DNA of 64,000 bases from Daphnia carinata (Eukaryota > Arthropoda > Branchiopoda > Diplostraca > Daphniidae). Location of the stretch: assembly GCF_022539665.2 (NCBI RefSeq), contig NC_081338.1:5692446-5756445 (forward strand), read 5' to 3'. The position numbers and the translations under genes are program-made. A model generated the notes under the pieces. The model was not told the DNA's origin, made no database searches, and was given only the letters and a program-made list of their open reading frames with translations. This document shows, piece after piece, positions 9,860 through 20,953 of this stretch (positions are counted from its first letter, which is position 1; each line of letters starts with the position of its first letter).

Positions 9860-10970
9860 TTAGCCGGAAGAGGCTGTTTCTCCCTCTTCACATTGACCTC
9901 CACCAGAAAGACGATTCTCTTTTTTCTGACGGGCCAATTCACCACGGCGCTCCTGGAAACTCGACAATTATTTCGGTGTCTCTCAAAGTTATTATAATGT
10001 GAGTTACCTGCTCTTTCAGTTTCTCTAACATTTCCTTTTCAATCTCATCACGCTTTTCGGCCGCCAGCTGTATTTTGGAATGGATCTGTTCCTCCATTGC
10101 TTTTGTTTTCTCTTCACTACTCTGCTTCACCGTTTTGATATGCTCTTCCTACAGAGGGAAAATATGGCAAGATCCCATTAGTGTCAAACTATTAAGATGT
10201 GAAATAAGGTGTTACGTGTAGGCGAAGCTTTTCTTGAAGTTGCTTGATTATCTCGTCACGTTTCTCATCAGCTGACTTAAGCTTTTCATCAATTTGTTGC
10301 CGGATTTCCTGAAGCTTTGTTTCATTTGTCAGTCTGACCGTTTCCACGCGTTCCAACTGGAAAGAAACGCAAATGCAGAAATAATTAATAAAGCCACATT
10401 GCGAGAAACAATAACCGACATACGTGTTCCTTCAGTTTAGTTTTCAATGATGATAAATGCGCCTCCCTCTTCTCCTGTGATTCCTCCATTTTGGCATCTA
10501 GATTCTCCTTTGTCTTGGTAACAAAGGTTGAGACGAGTTCTTGTCTTTTTTCTACAGCTTTGCTAATTTTCTCATCCACATCATTGATGGACCGATTGGC
10601 CTAGAAAATGATAACAGTCCATACATATAGCAATGAGCAGAAAGCATTCATGCATACCTCACGGCGCTCCTTGGCTGCCAAAAGCTTCCTTTCAATCTCT
10701 TCCTCTGAAGGCTGAGGGCGAGTGGGTGTGGAGACTGGAGGTGAAGGTGGGCGATCGCTTACTGGCTCTGCCAAAATAACCTAGTTGACAATGAGGCATG
10801 AAGAATGGTTTCAGTGAAAGCTGGATAAAAATTTACCTCATAACTCAATCCTCCCTTGGACTTCTCCTCTCCACGGATAGCAGCAACTATAAATGAAATC
10901 AAGCAATGCATAACTCACCACTAAACATACAAAACAATATGACTCTACCTTCTTGATCAACTGCAGACAT
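9860..10970 (-). CDS. Stathmin family protein (248 aa)
   Basis: Cytosolic tubulin-sequestering phosphoprotein that controls microtubule turnover. Seven coding exons: 10949-10970, 10837-10886, 10658-10780, 10424-10600, 10216-10356, 10008-10148 and 9860-9952, giving 747 nt with all phases agreeing. The product begins MSAVDQEVAAIRGEEKSKGG and contains SYEVILAEPVSDRPPSPP, the stathmin-like N-terminal cap with proline-directed serines. After that it is almost wholly charged coiled coil with internal repeats: KLLAAKERRE, KLKEHLERVETVR, LQEKLRLHEEHIKTV and KMLEKLKEQERRGELAR-like units. Exons 10216-10356 and 10008-10148 are both exactly 141 nt, suggesting repeat duplication. The extended repeats make it longer than vertebrate stathmin-1 (149 aa), as in other arthropods. 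The start codon lies 523 bp from that of ARMC8 on the other strand. Confidence 0.9.
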
Positions 10971-11493
10971 TATAGTAGACAACTGAAAAAACGAATTTTC
11001 AAATCAAAGGGGATTAGCAATAGACAAAGGCGTGGTACCCGTCAGTTGCAAAGTTCAAACAAAGACACGGTATTCAACACATAAAAAATGTATGGACTAC
11101 TTGAATCAACTGATAATTAAATGTTGAATATTTATAGTTACCTTTTAAGACCAAATGGAAAATGGAAAAGTCTGCTTTAGATCCTGGACCAACGTTCTCG
11201 TTTGGAAGAGAAATGGCGAATGGTGTAGAAACGAAATCGAGGGGGGTTGATATGGCGACGGCGATTTATCGTTACATCACCCCACCCCCCTCGTCTGCGG
11301 ATGTTAGCCCCCTCCCATCCGCCCAATGCGGGCGGGAAAATTGCCCTCCAGCTGATCATTTATGAAAACAAAATTGGCGCCTTTTTCACCAAGATCTCTG
11401 ACATCTGGCGGGAAATTAAGACATTAGATTGGTGCCTAGCAGACTACCGGCTTGAGCCATTTCGAACAGAGACGCATTTCCTTTGCAAAAAAA
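10971..11493. promoter_or_regulatory. Putative bidirectional promoter between stathmin and ARMC8
   Basis: The two start codons are 523 bp apart and divergent. The middle (about 11160-11360) is relatively GC-rich within AT-rich surroundings, with C-rich tracts near 11280 and 11310. No TATA box stands out. An untranslated first exon of stathmin may lie here. Shared control is inferred from layout only. Confidence 0.45.
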
Positions 11494-14127
11494 ATGACTA
11501 AACTAATTCATTCATTAATGGTAAAAATTGCATTGTTAGAGTACTTAGTTATTTTTATTGATTTTTCTGAAATTATTAGGACGTGGAAAGCTGTAATTCT
11601 TACGTTGACAACCTGTATGATGTAGACAGTGCAAAATGCCTTGATGCTGTCATGTAACTGCTTCATTCCAATTCTAAGAAGTGATTCAGTTAATTCAACA
11701 GTTGTTTTTAAAAATAGGTATATCAAAAATATGATAATCGGATCAAATAAGGCGAAGAATATGATCATTCAACAGGGCATCACTCCCAGATTGATCCAAC
11801 TATTGGATGATCCCATTGGTGGTGACGATCTCAAATTGGAAGGTAAATTTTGCACTATCTTCTAAAATACTGCCCCCATGTCAACCAGGTTTTGCGCTCT
11901 TAGTGATAGCAGTAATTGGATCCCTGGCACGAGGAGACGAAAACCACATCAAATCCCTAACTGCTGCGGGAGTCATTCCATTCCTGTTAAACAGTAATTT
12001 TTTATTATTATGTATCAATGATACTGTAGAGGCAGTTGTCATAATTAAATTTGCGACAGATGTGTGCGCGTCAACCAACCCACAAGTGATAGAATTTGCT
12101 CTTAGAGCACTGCAACAATTGTTCCAGAATGAAGCCACAAAGACCGACCTACTCTTTGCAGACCCAAGGCTGGTGCCTCAACTCCTGAAACTTATGCCCC
12201 TATCAGTTTGCAATCAAATTTCAGTCACCTCGATCTTTACCAACGCCTGCAAGGTAATATGACAGTTTCATTTTGATTCTGAAATGTACAGTATAAACTT
12301 CTTTGTTGTGTAGACGGCCGAGCACCAAGCGATCCTTTGCGCAAACGGGGCCGTGCCAGCCCTTGCTGCTTTGCTCAACTCTCCTGTAGGCGACGTCCAG
12401 CTAGCCGCATTGGATGCCATCGCGTCCCTTTGCTATCAGAATCAACGAGTTTCTGCCTTGTTGACTGTTTCTAGTTTCGGCGGAAAATCTGTAACGGATC
12501 ATCTTGTGACCCTAATGGCCCGTGACAGGCCGGTAGCTATGCAGCTAGTGGCCGCCCGCTGCTTGACCTACTTGCATCGGGCAGGAGCCATTAGTGCTGA
12601 TGACGGCAAAATTCTTTACAAGACGCTTCCCTGTCTTGTTCGGATGTGTCGGAAGGAAAACAGGCGGACGGAGAAGGCCCTTGGTGCTGAAACGTTGGCC
12701 TACCTCATTGAAGTGGACACGGAACTGCAACGAATAGCTTCCATTTCTGACCATCTGATTCAAAATCTATCACTTTTCTTGACAAAATCCCGCGATATTC
12801 CGGCTGTGCAACTGGGTGGAGTTGAATCTGTTGACATCGAGGCACCCAGCGCTAAGGAAGTGCAAAATCTGAAACAAGCCGCTCTTCGAGTAACGACAAA
12901 ATTTTAAATTTAAATGTCAGTTAAAGAAACAGGTTTAATTTTCTAAACAGGCATTTGCGTCTTTGGGTGCCAACGATGAAGATATCCGTAAGAGGATCAT
13001 CGAAACGGATCAATTGATGGATCACGTCGTGACGGGATTGACAGAATCCGGCGATCACCGAGTCCAGTTGGCAGCTGTCCGATGTCTTCATTCACTCTCT
13101 CGATCCGTCCAGCAACTTCGAACAACATTTCAGGTAAACCATTACGCTCATTTACGTGTAGAAAATGATGTTAAAAATTGCTGAACAGGATCATTCTGTA
13201 TGGAAACCGCTCATGAAATTGTTGCAAAACGCCGACGAAGATATCCTGGCCGTGGCTTCCTCCACTCTGTGCAATTTGCTGTTGGAATTCTCTCCGTCTA
13301 AGGAGCCAATCCTCGAGTCTGGCGCTGTGGAACTTCTCTGCAATTTAACACGACGAGAAGATTCGGCTCTGAGACTCAACGGCATCTGGGCCTTGATGGT
13401 AAACATTTTTCCTAGAAAAGAAGATGTTGTGAATTCATTTTTGGTTTTTCCAAAATTGCAGAATATGGCGTTCCAGGCGGAGCAAAAGATCAAGACCCAG
13501 ATTTTGTCGTCGCTGGGCACGGATCAAGTCTTCCGGCTCTTGTCCGACCACGAAGTCGGCGTCGTTATGAAGACGCTCGGCCTATTGAGGAATCTGTTGT
13601 CGACGAAGCCGCACATCGACTTGATTATGGCCCAGCACGGCCGGCAAATCATGCAGGCCGTCATTTTGATTTTGGAAGGTGAGCACAGTCCCGACGTCAA
13701 GGAGCAGGCTTTGTGCATTTTGGCCAACATCGCCGACGGAGAGACGGCCAAAGAGTTCATCATGTCCAACGAAGACGTCCTACGCAAACTCACCAACTAT
13801 ATGGTATGCACTATTGAAAGCCTTTCTTCTTTAAAAGGGATGCTCATTTAAAAATAATTGGTTGAAATCAGTCGCATTCGAACGTCAAACTGCAGACGGC
13901 AGCCACGTTTTGTATTGGCAATTTGGCGTGGAATGAAGACAGTGGCTGCCGGGAACGTCAAGCTCGTCTTCGAGAACTCGGTGTCTATCGAATTTTGCAA
14001 AAACTCCTCTGCACCAATGACGCCACGCTGTTTGAAAAGTATATAAAATAAGATGAAGGTTATTTTTTGAAATTTTAATTGTTATTTCATCACCAGGGTC
14101 AAAGCGGCATTGCAACAGTTTTCCTAA
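11494..14127 (+). CDS. Armc8: Armadillo repeat-containing protein 8 (677 aa)
   Basis: Scaffold subunit of the CTLH/GID E3 ubiquitin ligase (homologue of yeast Gid5). Eleven exons: 11494-11520, 11580-11653, 11718-11842, 11889-11993, 12060-12253, 12314-12889, 12951-13133, 13189-13398, 13462-13803, 13872-14038 and 14097-14127, totalling 2,034 nt in one frame. The length is almost that of human ARMC8 (673 aa). Highly conserved blocks include [100 protein letters not shown] and [19 protein letters not shown], ending VKAALQQFS. Tandem ARM repeats run throughout. The first exon (MTKLIHSLM) is only 27 nt and was chosen because its GT donor at 11521 joins in phase. Confidence 0.93.
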
Positions 14128-14762
14128 GAAAGGATTAAATGCTCCATCATCTGTGTCAATTTTACATTTTTTTGGAAATACTCGGCCGGCAACTGTTTAT
14201 GTCTCATAAGATACTTTATCATCATTATTAATAATTCTAATAATATATTTGTCTTATTAATCTGAAAAATAATCGGTTGGCAAGGAAAGAAAAATTGAAG
14301 CAATTAAGCCAAAGAGTAATACCCTTTGTATATTAGCAACGTCTCTGGTATGCGAGCAGGAGGAGCTTGAAAACGTTGATCGATAAACTACGTTCCTCTT
14401 GCGTTCGGATGCTGATGCTGGTGACATTTGCTCGAGTTCAAAACCCCACCGACCAATGTGTGGGTTTCCGCGGCTGCGCGCGGGGCCTTGGTCCGACTTA
14501 TTTGGTACAGATGTGTGGGGTTTTCCAGACTTTAGATTTATCATCTGTCTCAAACCAACAGGAGAAGTATCTTTTGTGTTGTTGCAATAGTCGTCGTCCA
14601 CGTTGACTTTTCCTGGCGGCTTGTTGCCGGAACGAAACTTGTTGGTCACGAATATTTGCTTTCCCTTTTTTGTGTGTGATTGTGGTGAGAGACACGATGA
14701 CGTGTGATTGCAAGACGAGTTAAAAACGAAGAAAAAAAAAAGTGGGTTTCGTGTTAAATGCG
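14128..14762. other. Spacer between ARMC8 and the R7BP/R9AP-like gene
   Basis: 3' UTR of ARMC8 followed by the probable promoter and 5' UTR of the next gene. A 174-codon minus-strand frame at 14257-14781 has no family resemblance or splice support and overlaps the next gene's start, so it is not taken as a gene. Confidence 0.45.
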
Positions 14763-16027
14763 ATGACGGCCACGCTTTCATCGAATGCCGTCGTCACGAG
14801 GAGAATTGCTACTTCCACATTTTGGTTATCCGGCCAGAATCAGCAACAACATTGCGTCGATTCCACAGTGACAGATCCTGTTCAATGTTTCAAGGTATTT
14901 ATTTTATCAAATAGAAATTGAGAAAAAAAAACTTAATACCTTTGTTTTGAATAGTTGTTGAGAGAATTGAATGGCCAAGTGTCAGCCTATCACCAATTGG
15001 CCACGTCGTTGGGTACATCGAGTGGAGATGGCCAAAATCTTCGTGGTCGACTGAAGCGCACCAGGCGACGAGCTCGTCAGCTGGCCAGTACCGTTCGTCG
15101 TTTCATTCTCACGTACGGGGTGGTACATTTCAAAATTCAAATTCTTTTCTAAATTCATTCAACGTTTGTAGGTTGGATAATGTGGCTGGTGAATCTTCCG
15201 GACGATTATGGTGTTTGCTTTATTGCTGCCTTTACGTTCTCGGTAATTTGTACACACCAAAACTGACTCCTGAAAAAAAACAAAACAAAAAAAGGCCAAT
15301 TTCTTAATTGAAAACAGCTTTAGAAATGCAAAGAACATTGCAATTGCAATGCACTTTTGCTCTTTATCCGGCGGCCGGTTTCATCAACACCGGACTTGTT
15401 GTTGTGCAGCAACAAGAACAGCATCAGAATAAACAAAAGAAAAAGAGGAAGGTCAACAAAAATCGAAATGGCCGCCTACAAAATCACGAATCCAGTTGCC
15501 TGGTCGACGATGACGACGATGTTCCATTAGCCGATTTACTAAGTCTCGAACGCGCCGAAATTAATCAACTACAACAGTAAAAAAAATATTCGATTCATTT
15601 GTAGAAATTTCAATTCTAATCGAAATTCTTTTGAAGGGAAATTGAAGAACTGGAAGGCGCTTTACAAGAACTGCGTACCAACTACAATGTAGTGGAAATT
15701 GAATCTTATTTGACTCTGGCGGATTCGGGTGGTGGCCAACTGGACCGACTGCAAGGCGATTCGTCCGTTTGCCAACATCACAATAGATCCATCATGCAGA
15801 CGACGTGCCATTATTACAGCAACGACAGTGGCGCCAGTAGCGGCTATTGCAATGTGGCTGATGATTCGGTCGGCTCTTCGTCTTCTTCTTACCCGGACGA
15901 CGACCAAGACGAAGAGGATGAAGAAGATTCCACTAGTGTAGTTAATCAACGTCGCTGCCTTTGTGTTGTCATGGCAATCGTCATCATCGTCTTCATTTTG
16001 GCTACCATTCTCGGGGCTGCCCTATAG
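14763..16027 (+). CDS. RGS7/RGS9-binding protein-like (R7BP/R9AP family), C-terminal membrane anchor, 336 aa
   Basis: Members of this family tether R7-type RGS proteins to membranes and so speed G-protein shut-off in neurons or photoreceptors. Exons: 14763-14894, 14955-15112, 15172-15242, 15318-15576 and 15637-16027; the 1,011 nt stay in frame across all phases. The core helix reads LLRELNGQVSAYHQLATSLG then GDGQNLRGRLKRTRRRARQL, which matches the conserved N-terminal helical region of R7BP/R9AP. A charged linker (KQKKKRKVNKNRNGR) and an acidic/leucine segment (VDDDDDVPLADLLSLERAEI) precede a predicted coiled coil (EIEELEGALQELR). An acidic run (DDDQDEEDEEDS) is followed by a terminal hydrophobic anchor (LCVVMAIVIIVFILATILGA), as in R9AP. 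The start at 14763 was chosen because only that frame joins exon 2 in phase 0. Confidence 0.72.
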
Positions 16028-17006
16028 TCCCTTAACCCCCCACAATGCTCCTATTTATTATCGTACCTTTTTTTTTGGTATATTATGTCGGCAAAGGTTT
16101 TTAGACCGCAAGCGAAAAAAAAAAGCTGACCGGATCAATACATTTTGTACAAAGCATCAAACTTAAAGTCTACGTCATTATTTTTGATTTATTAAGACTT
16201 TGATGAAGTTAAAATGCTAGAGGGGATATGACGTTATCGGGGATTTTGGCAGATGTCGGGGGGTTTATGACGGGCTATGATGATGGATTCCTTTTTCAGT
16301 TGTCCTATTTGAAACTACTCCGACTAGCAGCGAGTTGGAGCGTGTACAACACAATAGGGAGGGGTGGGGTCTCTGCCAAGATGTAAGGAGCAGCTATAGG
16401 GCAAAATGGAATTGTTGGGAATTTGGGAGCGAGTCTCGTGACAGCGAACGAGCGGTGGCCATCGATTTTTTCGCCATCCGTCCCACACACACAGAAAAAA
16501 AAAAAAGAAATAGAAAGAAACTGCTGTTATATAGAGGCAGGGAAAAGGGAGGTTGGATGGGGGGGGGGGTTATTTGATCGATATCAATGGAAGGCGGGGC
16601 TGAATAAGGGGAGGAACTAAACTGTATTAGAAAGCCCTGGTTCTACTACACAGCAAAGAAATAGAAGAAGAAGAAGGGGTAGGTACATACAAGATCGAGT
16701 CAGAGACTCACTGCCAGTCTGACATATGCAGCAGAGACTGCCCCATAGTTAAACACCCCCGTGTACTGTTTAACTCACATTACATCCGCGGCTGCCGATC
16801 TAGACGTGTCTCATTTTATCAACCCCAAAAAACATAGGCAAATGTAAACAGTGAGTAGTTGAAGAAACAAGTGAGAAATGATCAGTTGTTTTGTGGGAAA
16901 AAGAGGAGCAAATCGACGTGCATGTCGGGATAAATCACGGGAAAAGTGTGTCGTGCGTGTCGTGAAACTGAGTGAAAAATAGGGAAAAAAAAGGGAGACG
17001 AATAGA
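16028..17006. other. Intergenic, 3' UTR plus upstream region
   Basis: Holds the 3' UTR of the R7BP/R9AP-like gene and low-complexity stretches: a poly-A near 16497, a poly-G near 16559-16568 and GAAG runs near 16665. No coding signal found. Confidence 0.45.
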
Positions 17007-19775
17007 ATGTTCTATTCATCCGAGACGTACTACAATTGGAAAAAGAAGAAGAAAATTGGCTGCAGCCATTCGACTTTATTGACGTCCTGGCTTCACACAT
17101 TCTTGGCCGTGTCATTCGTTGGCCTTTTGTGCTGCGTCAATTTGGCCAAAGCAGAGAAAAACAAGCATTGCAAGTCTCAGTTTACTTATTCGTTCTATAT
17201 AGTTAACGAAATTCTACTAGTTTCTCATTTGAATAAGCACATCAGATGACTTTGAAAAGACGGAAATTGTTTACAAAGGGTCACTTCAAAGAGATGCAGA
17301 GTCACCTATTTTTATTGCCATACAAGCCGCTGTATATATCGCCTTTTTGTTCGTACGTACATAAAGGCTAATATATTGCGAGTTAGCGTCTGATGATGCC
17401 GCCGTTGCATCTACAATGTTCCCCTTCTCTGTCATTCCCTATTTTTTGTACGACACGTCTATCCCGCAGCAGCCGACGGATCGATAGTTCGTCTCTCTCT
17501 TGATGCTCGCTTGTTTTTTTCTCTTTCTCTGTTTATAAAAGAACGGATAAAACCTGAGCTCAGCCTCTATGTGCCTACAGCTACATCACGTGCTGAACTC
17601 TTATAATATGGTGTGTGGCCATATAGAAAACTATTATAGATAAGCCAAATATATGGCCAAACGCCATATATAAGGTTTCCCCTTATGCATCGAATGTGAT
17701 TATCGAAAGAAGCTTCTCGAGTCTACATCAGCAAAAAATAAATCGGTCTTTAAAATTTATTGATGGGATATGGAAATGACACAAGAGAGGCCCCCTTTTT
17801 CCATATCCGATCGTTAGCCATACGTAAAAACAAGCCGGATGGACTACATCAACATATTTCAAGATTACTACGGAGCAAGCCCATCAAATGCATGCACGAC
17901 AGCTGTTTTTTATTAGATCCCCAACAGATTGATTTTGCTCTTTTTACTCCGCAAAAAGGCTGAATTAATTAATTCAGTGATCGCTAAATGATTATTTGAA
18001 AAACATTTGGGTAAAATGGTCGTGTAGTACATCAACAACTAACATCGTTCGTTTCAATTATTTAACTAAAGATGTGTTTACGATACCCTGAGCTCCCCTT
18101 ACTCCTGCTTGTTGTACGTGTTGGACAAGACTGCTCAACCCATCATTCTTACGTGAATACTTGATGTCAGTTATTGTCTAGTTACACAAATTATTCGTAA
18201 AAGTCTTTTGTCTACACGCAACAACAGACACGCACAAACTCATTTCCGGCCGAGTTTCTTTTAAGCTAATGAGAACTTGCTATTTAAAGGATGTGGTAGG
18301 AAAGTTTAATGTAACGCATTTGATTCGATGGACAGATCACGTGGCTTCGCTTTGCAAAAGCCACTTTCTGCAGCAACTCTATCGCAAGATCGATGGCGCC
18401 GTTTTGAGGTCGCAAAACGAGCACAATTTGGATTGCCTCATCACATTCCAAACGGAGACGGTCCTGCAACGTTTCATGCTGCGTTTCGATCAACTTCAAC
18501 TCGACTGTAACGATCATTTGTTCATTTACGACGGAGCTCACGCCACCGGAGTTTACAAGGTGACGTGTGTACAAGACATCGATTCATTTAATAATAACCA
18601 CACAAATCAGAGTTAAACGGCTTACGTACTTGACTAATTCATCGTCCTTTAGGCTGACCTGTCGTGTCGCCACACGCGTCAAAGCGTCGGCACAATCTAC
18701 ACACGCACCAACTTCGTCACGCTCAAATACGTCACCGATGGCTGGGGCACCGAAACCAACGGGTTCCACCTCGTCGTCACCGCTTTTAAAGACAAAAGTA
18801 ATACTCGAGTTTGTTTTCTAACAAAAATTAGAACAGAATTAAATCGTTTGATTTAGCGGAATTGGTTTGCCGGGATTTTCGCTGCGCACAAAAAGATTTT
18901 TGCATTTCAACTGATTTGCTTTGTGATGGTGTCAACCACTGCGGAGACAATACGGACGAAACAACCACATCCCTTTGTGCAGGTATTTAATTAAAGAAAC
19001 CGAAACCCTTTCAAGTTGCCTAATTTGAGATAACGGGATGCAGATAGCGAACAACATTTCAAAATATTAGGATTGAACTTACCCGTCTTTGGAGCCGTAG
19101 CCGGAAGCATTGGTGTCGTCATCATCTGTGCTGTCACAGCCATTGTTGTCGTCTGCTGTTGTCGCCGAACGAAAACTCCCACACAATCAAACGCGACGGC
19201 TACTGGTAAACGATGCACTCAAATCTAGTTTGAATGTTCTGGTTCCATAAACTTTTTCGTTGCAGCTCGTTCCAGTGGCAATAACGGATTGAGACTAGCT
19301 GATGATGGAAACAGCAAACCAACGGCAAATTCGACTGCAAACGACTCGTCGGTTATTGCAGCTGTCAAAACGTTGCCGACATGCAGTGGCTACATGACGC
19401 TTCCATTGAAATCAGTCATGTCGGGAAACCGGCATCCCCCTGCAATCGATCAGGGCCATTTTCGTCTTCGAGTCACAATAATGGGATTGCAGATGCTCAA
19501 GGAATCACATCTTCTCAGCAGCACCTCTCCTATCATCACTCGCAGCAGTACAGCACTTTGCAGAGGCACCACCATCAAGAAAACAGTTCAACTGCTTCTC
19601 AACAGCAGCAGTTCCAACTTTTGGTGCCTGGCAATATGAAAATGGCCGTCTCGGACAGGTATGACACCATAGTTTTCTATTTCTGCTATTCTTCTGTCAC
19701 GCAGCTCTGATATCCCATTTGCATTCTTTTTCTAGTGACGGAGCTTCAAATAATAAAGATGAATGGTTCGTCTAG
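17007..19775 (+). CDS. CUB-LDLa single-pass membrane protein (probable receptor), apparent frameshift in last large exon
   Basis: Type I membrane protein. A candidate first exon from 17007 (donor at about 17173) carries a signal-anchor (WLHTFLAVSFVGLLCCVNLA) and can join in phase to about 18360-18559, though that link is uncertain. The CUB domain spans that exon plus 18653-18797: KIDGAVLRSQNEHNLDCLIT, FDQLQLDCNDHLFIYDGAHA, NFVTLKYVTDGWGTETNGF. An LDL-receptor class A module is on 18857-18982 (CAQKDFCISTDLLCDGVNHC, then GDNTDE). A transmembrane helix is on 19044-19205 (AGSIGVVIICAVTAIVVVCC). The cytoplasmic tail starts at 19266. The upstream frame (LPTCSGYMTLPLKSVMSGN) runs to a TGA at 19637-19639. 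A second frame, rich in His/Gln/Ser, instead joins in phase to a final exon 19736-19775 ending NNKDEWFV, a PDZ-ligand-like C terminus. The conserved CUB-LDLa part is firm; the tail is not. Confidence 0.78.
17250..18260. other. Presumed first intron of the CUB-LDLa gene
   Basis: About 1 kb with no coding signal. Contains an ATGGCCATATA-type palindromic stretch near 17608-17672 and no recognised element. If the 17007 exon is not used, this would be promoter. Confidence 0.3.
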
Positions 19776-20254
19776 TTTTGGTAAGATTATTCAAAGTTAC
19801 CTATTTCAATTGGTATTTTACTTAAATTGCATCGTTTCTGTTTTTGCTAGAACTCGTTACCAGTCGACTGCAGGGGGTTTTCGCGTTTTTTGAGACAAAA
19901 AAATTGTGAAGATCCAGAGATATACTACAAAAAGGATATCTGCATAATCATTACTATACTTATTGGATATTATTTAAAAATCAGACCATACCTTTGTTTT
20001 TTCTTTATGGGCTGTGGTCAACCACCCACACACTCAACCATTACTTGCATATCTGTTGAAAGCAATCTGATCTAGTAAGCCGTACTTGTAAACCACGCGG
20101 GTGATCCCACCATGTTTCTTCTGTCAAAGTACTAAATAACGTAAGAAAACTTGAACATATCGATGATCCGTTAAAAGATCATTTTCCCTTAACTCATTTT
20201 GTTTTCAAAATACAAGATCCACAACCAATTCTTGTTATAATTTTAGCTTCATTA

Positions 20255-20390
20255 GAACCATTAGATAAATAAAGCTTTAGGCAACGCAGCTTGATTAGGA
20301 GTTCCCGCCAATTTCTTGATTAAAACCATTAGATAAATAAAAATTTAGGCAACGCAGCCTTATTAGGAGTTCCCGCCAATTTTTTCTCCA
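20255..20390. repeat. 68-bp tandem duplication
   Basis: Two adjacent copies begin ACCATTAGATAAATAAA and share AGGAGTTCCCGCCAATTT. The first spans about 20258-20321, the second about 20325-20388. They differ at a handful of positions (for example GCTTTAGG versus AATTTAGG), so this is a recent local duplication. No coding meaning seen. Confidence 0.85.
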
Positions 20391-20581
20391 ATGCTCCATT
20401 TTACATCGAGTCCCCCAGTGAAGCAGTTCAGTTATACATTTGTTCTACGAGTGGTGATACCCACTCAGTCTTAAGTTAATTTACGTTCAATCCGATCCTG
20501 CAAGTATATTCTTTTGGCCAAGGTTTCTAAATCACCGAAAGACGATGGTATACGCGACCAATATTATAATTTCTACAGTAA

Positions 20582-20905
20582 TTAAAGTACTGGACATTTA
20601 TGGGTTACTGGCAAAGGCAGATAACATTGGCGCACCATGCGGATTGTTTTTGTACGAATGGTATACAAGTAAAAAGTTGGCGAGTGCAGTAAAAATATAA
20701 TGGAATGGCTATTACGTAAATAATGCGGAAAATTCAGCTTAATGCCCGTAATTCGATCGAGTTTGATGATGAATAGGACTCGAGCGAGGTCGGCACAAGA
20801 TGGCGGACACCATTCGGCTTCACTGATAAAAGGGGGAGCAGGGGTGGGAGGAATTTCCCCACCGGTGTCGGATGGGGCTGGTTTCGAATGAGCTCCCGAC
20901 TCCAT
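20582..20905 (-). other. Possible orphan first exon (minus strand)
   Basis: An open frame of 107 codons starting MESGAHSKPAPSDTGGEIPP and continuing through AEWCPPSCADLARVLFIIK. The first two thirds have balanced composition and a donor-like GTAATA near 20711. I do not recognise the product and find no downstream exon that joins clearly. It could be a first exon of a decayed gene or a chance frame. Confidence 0.25.
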
Positions 20906-20953
20906 TTATTTTTCGGAAAAAAGTCGTGGTTTATTTTCTAATAAAGTTATCTT

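Noticed and set aside
14257-14781. 174-codon minus-strand frame
   Set aside because: Overlaps the start of the R7BP/R9AP-like gene; composition is irregular and no splice partner or family resemblance was found.
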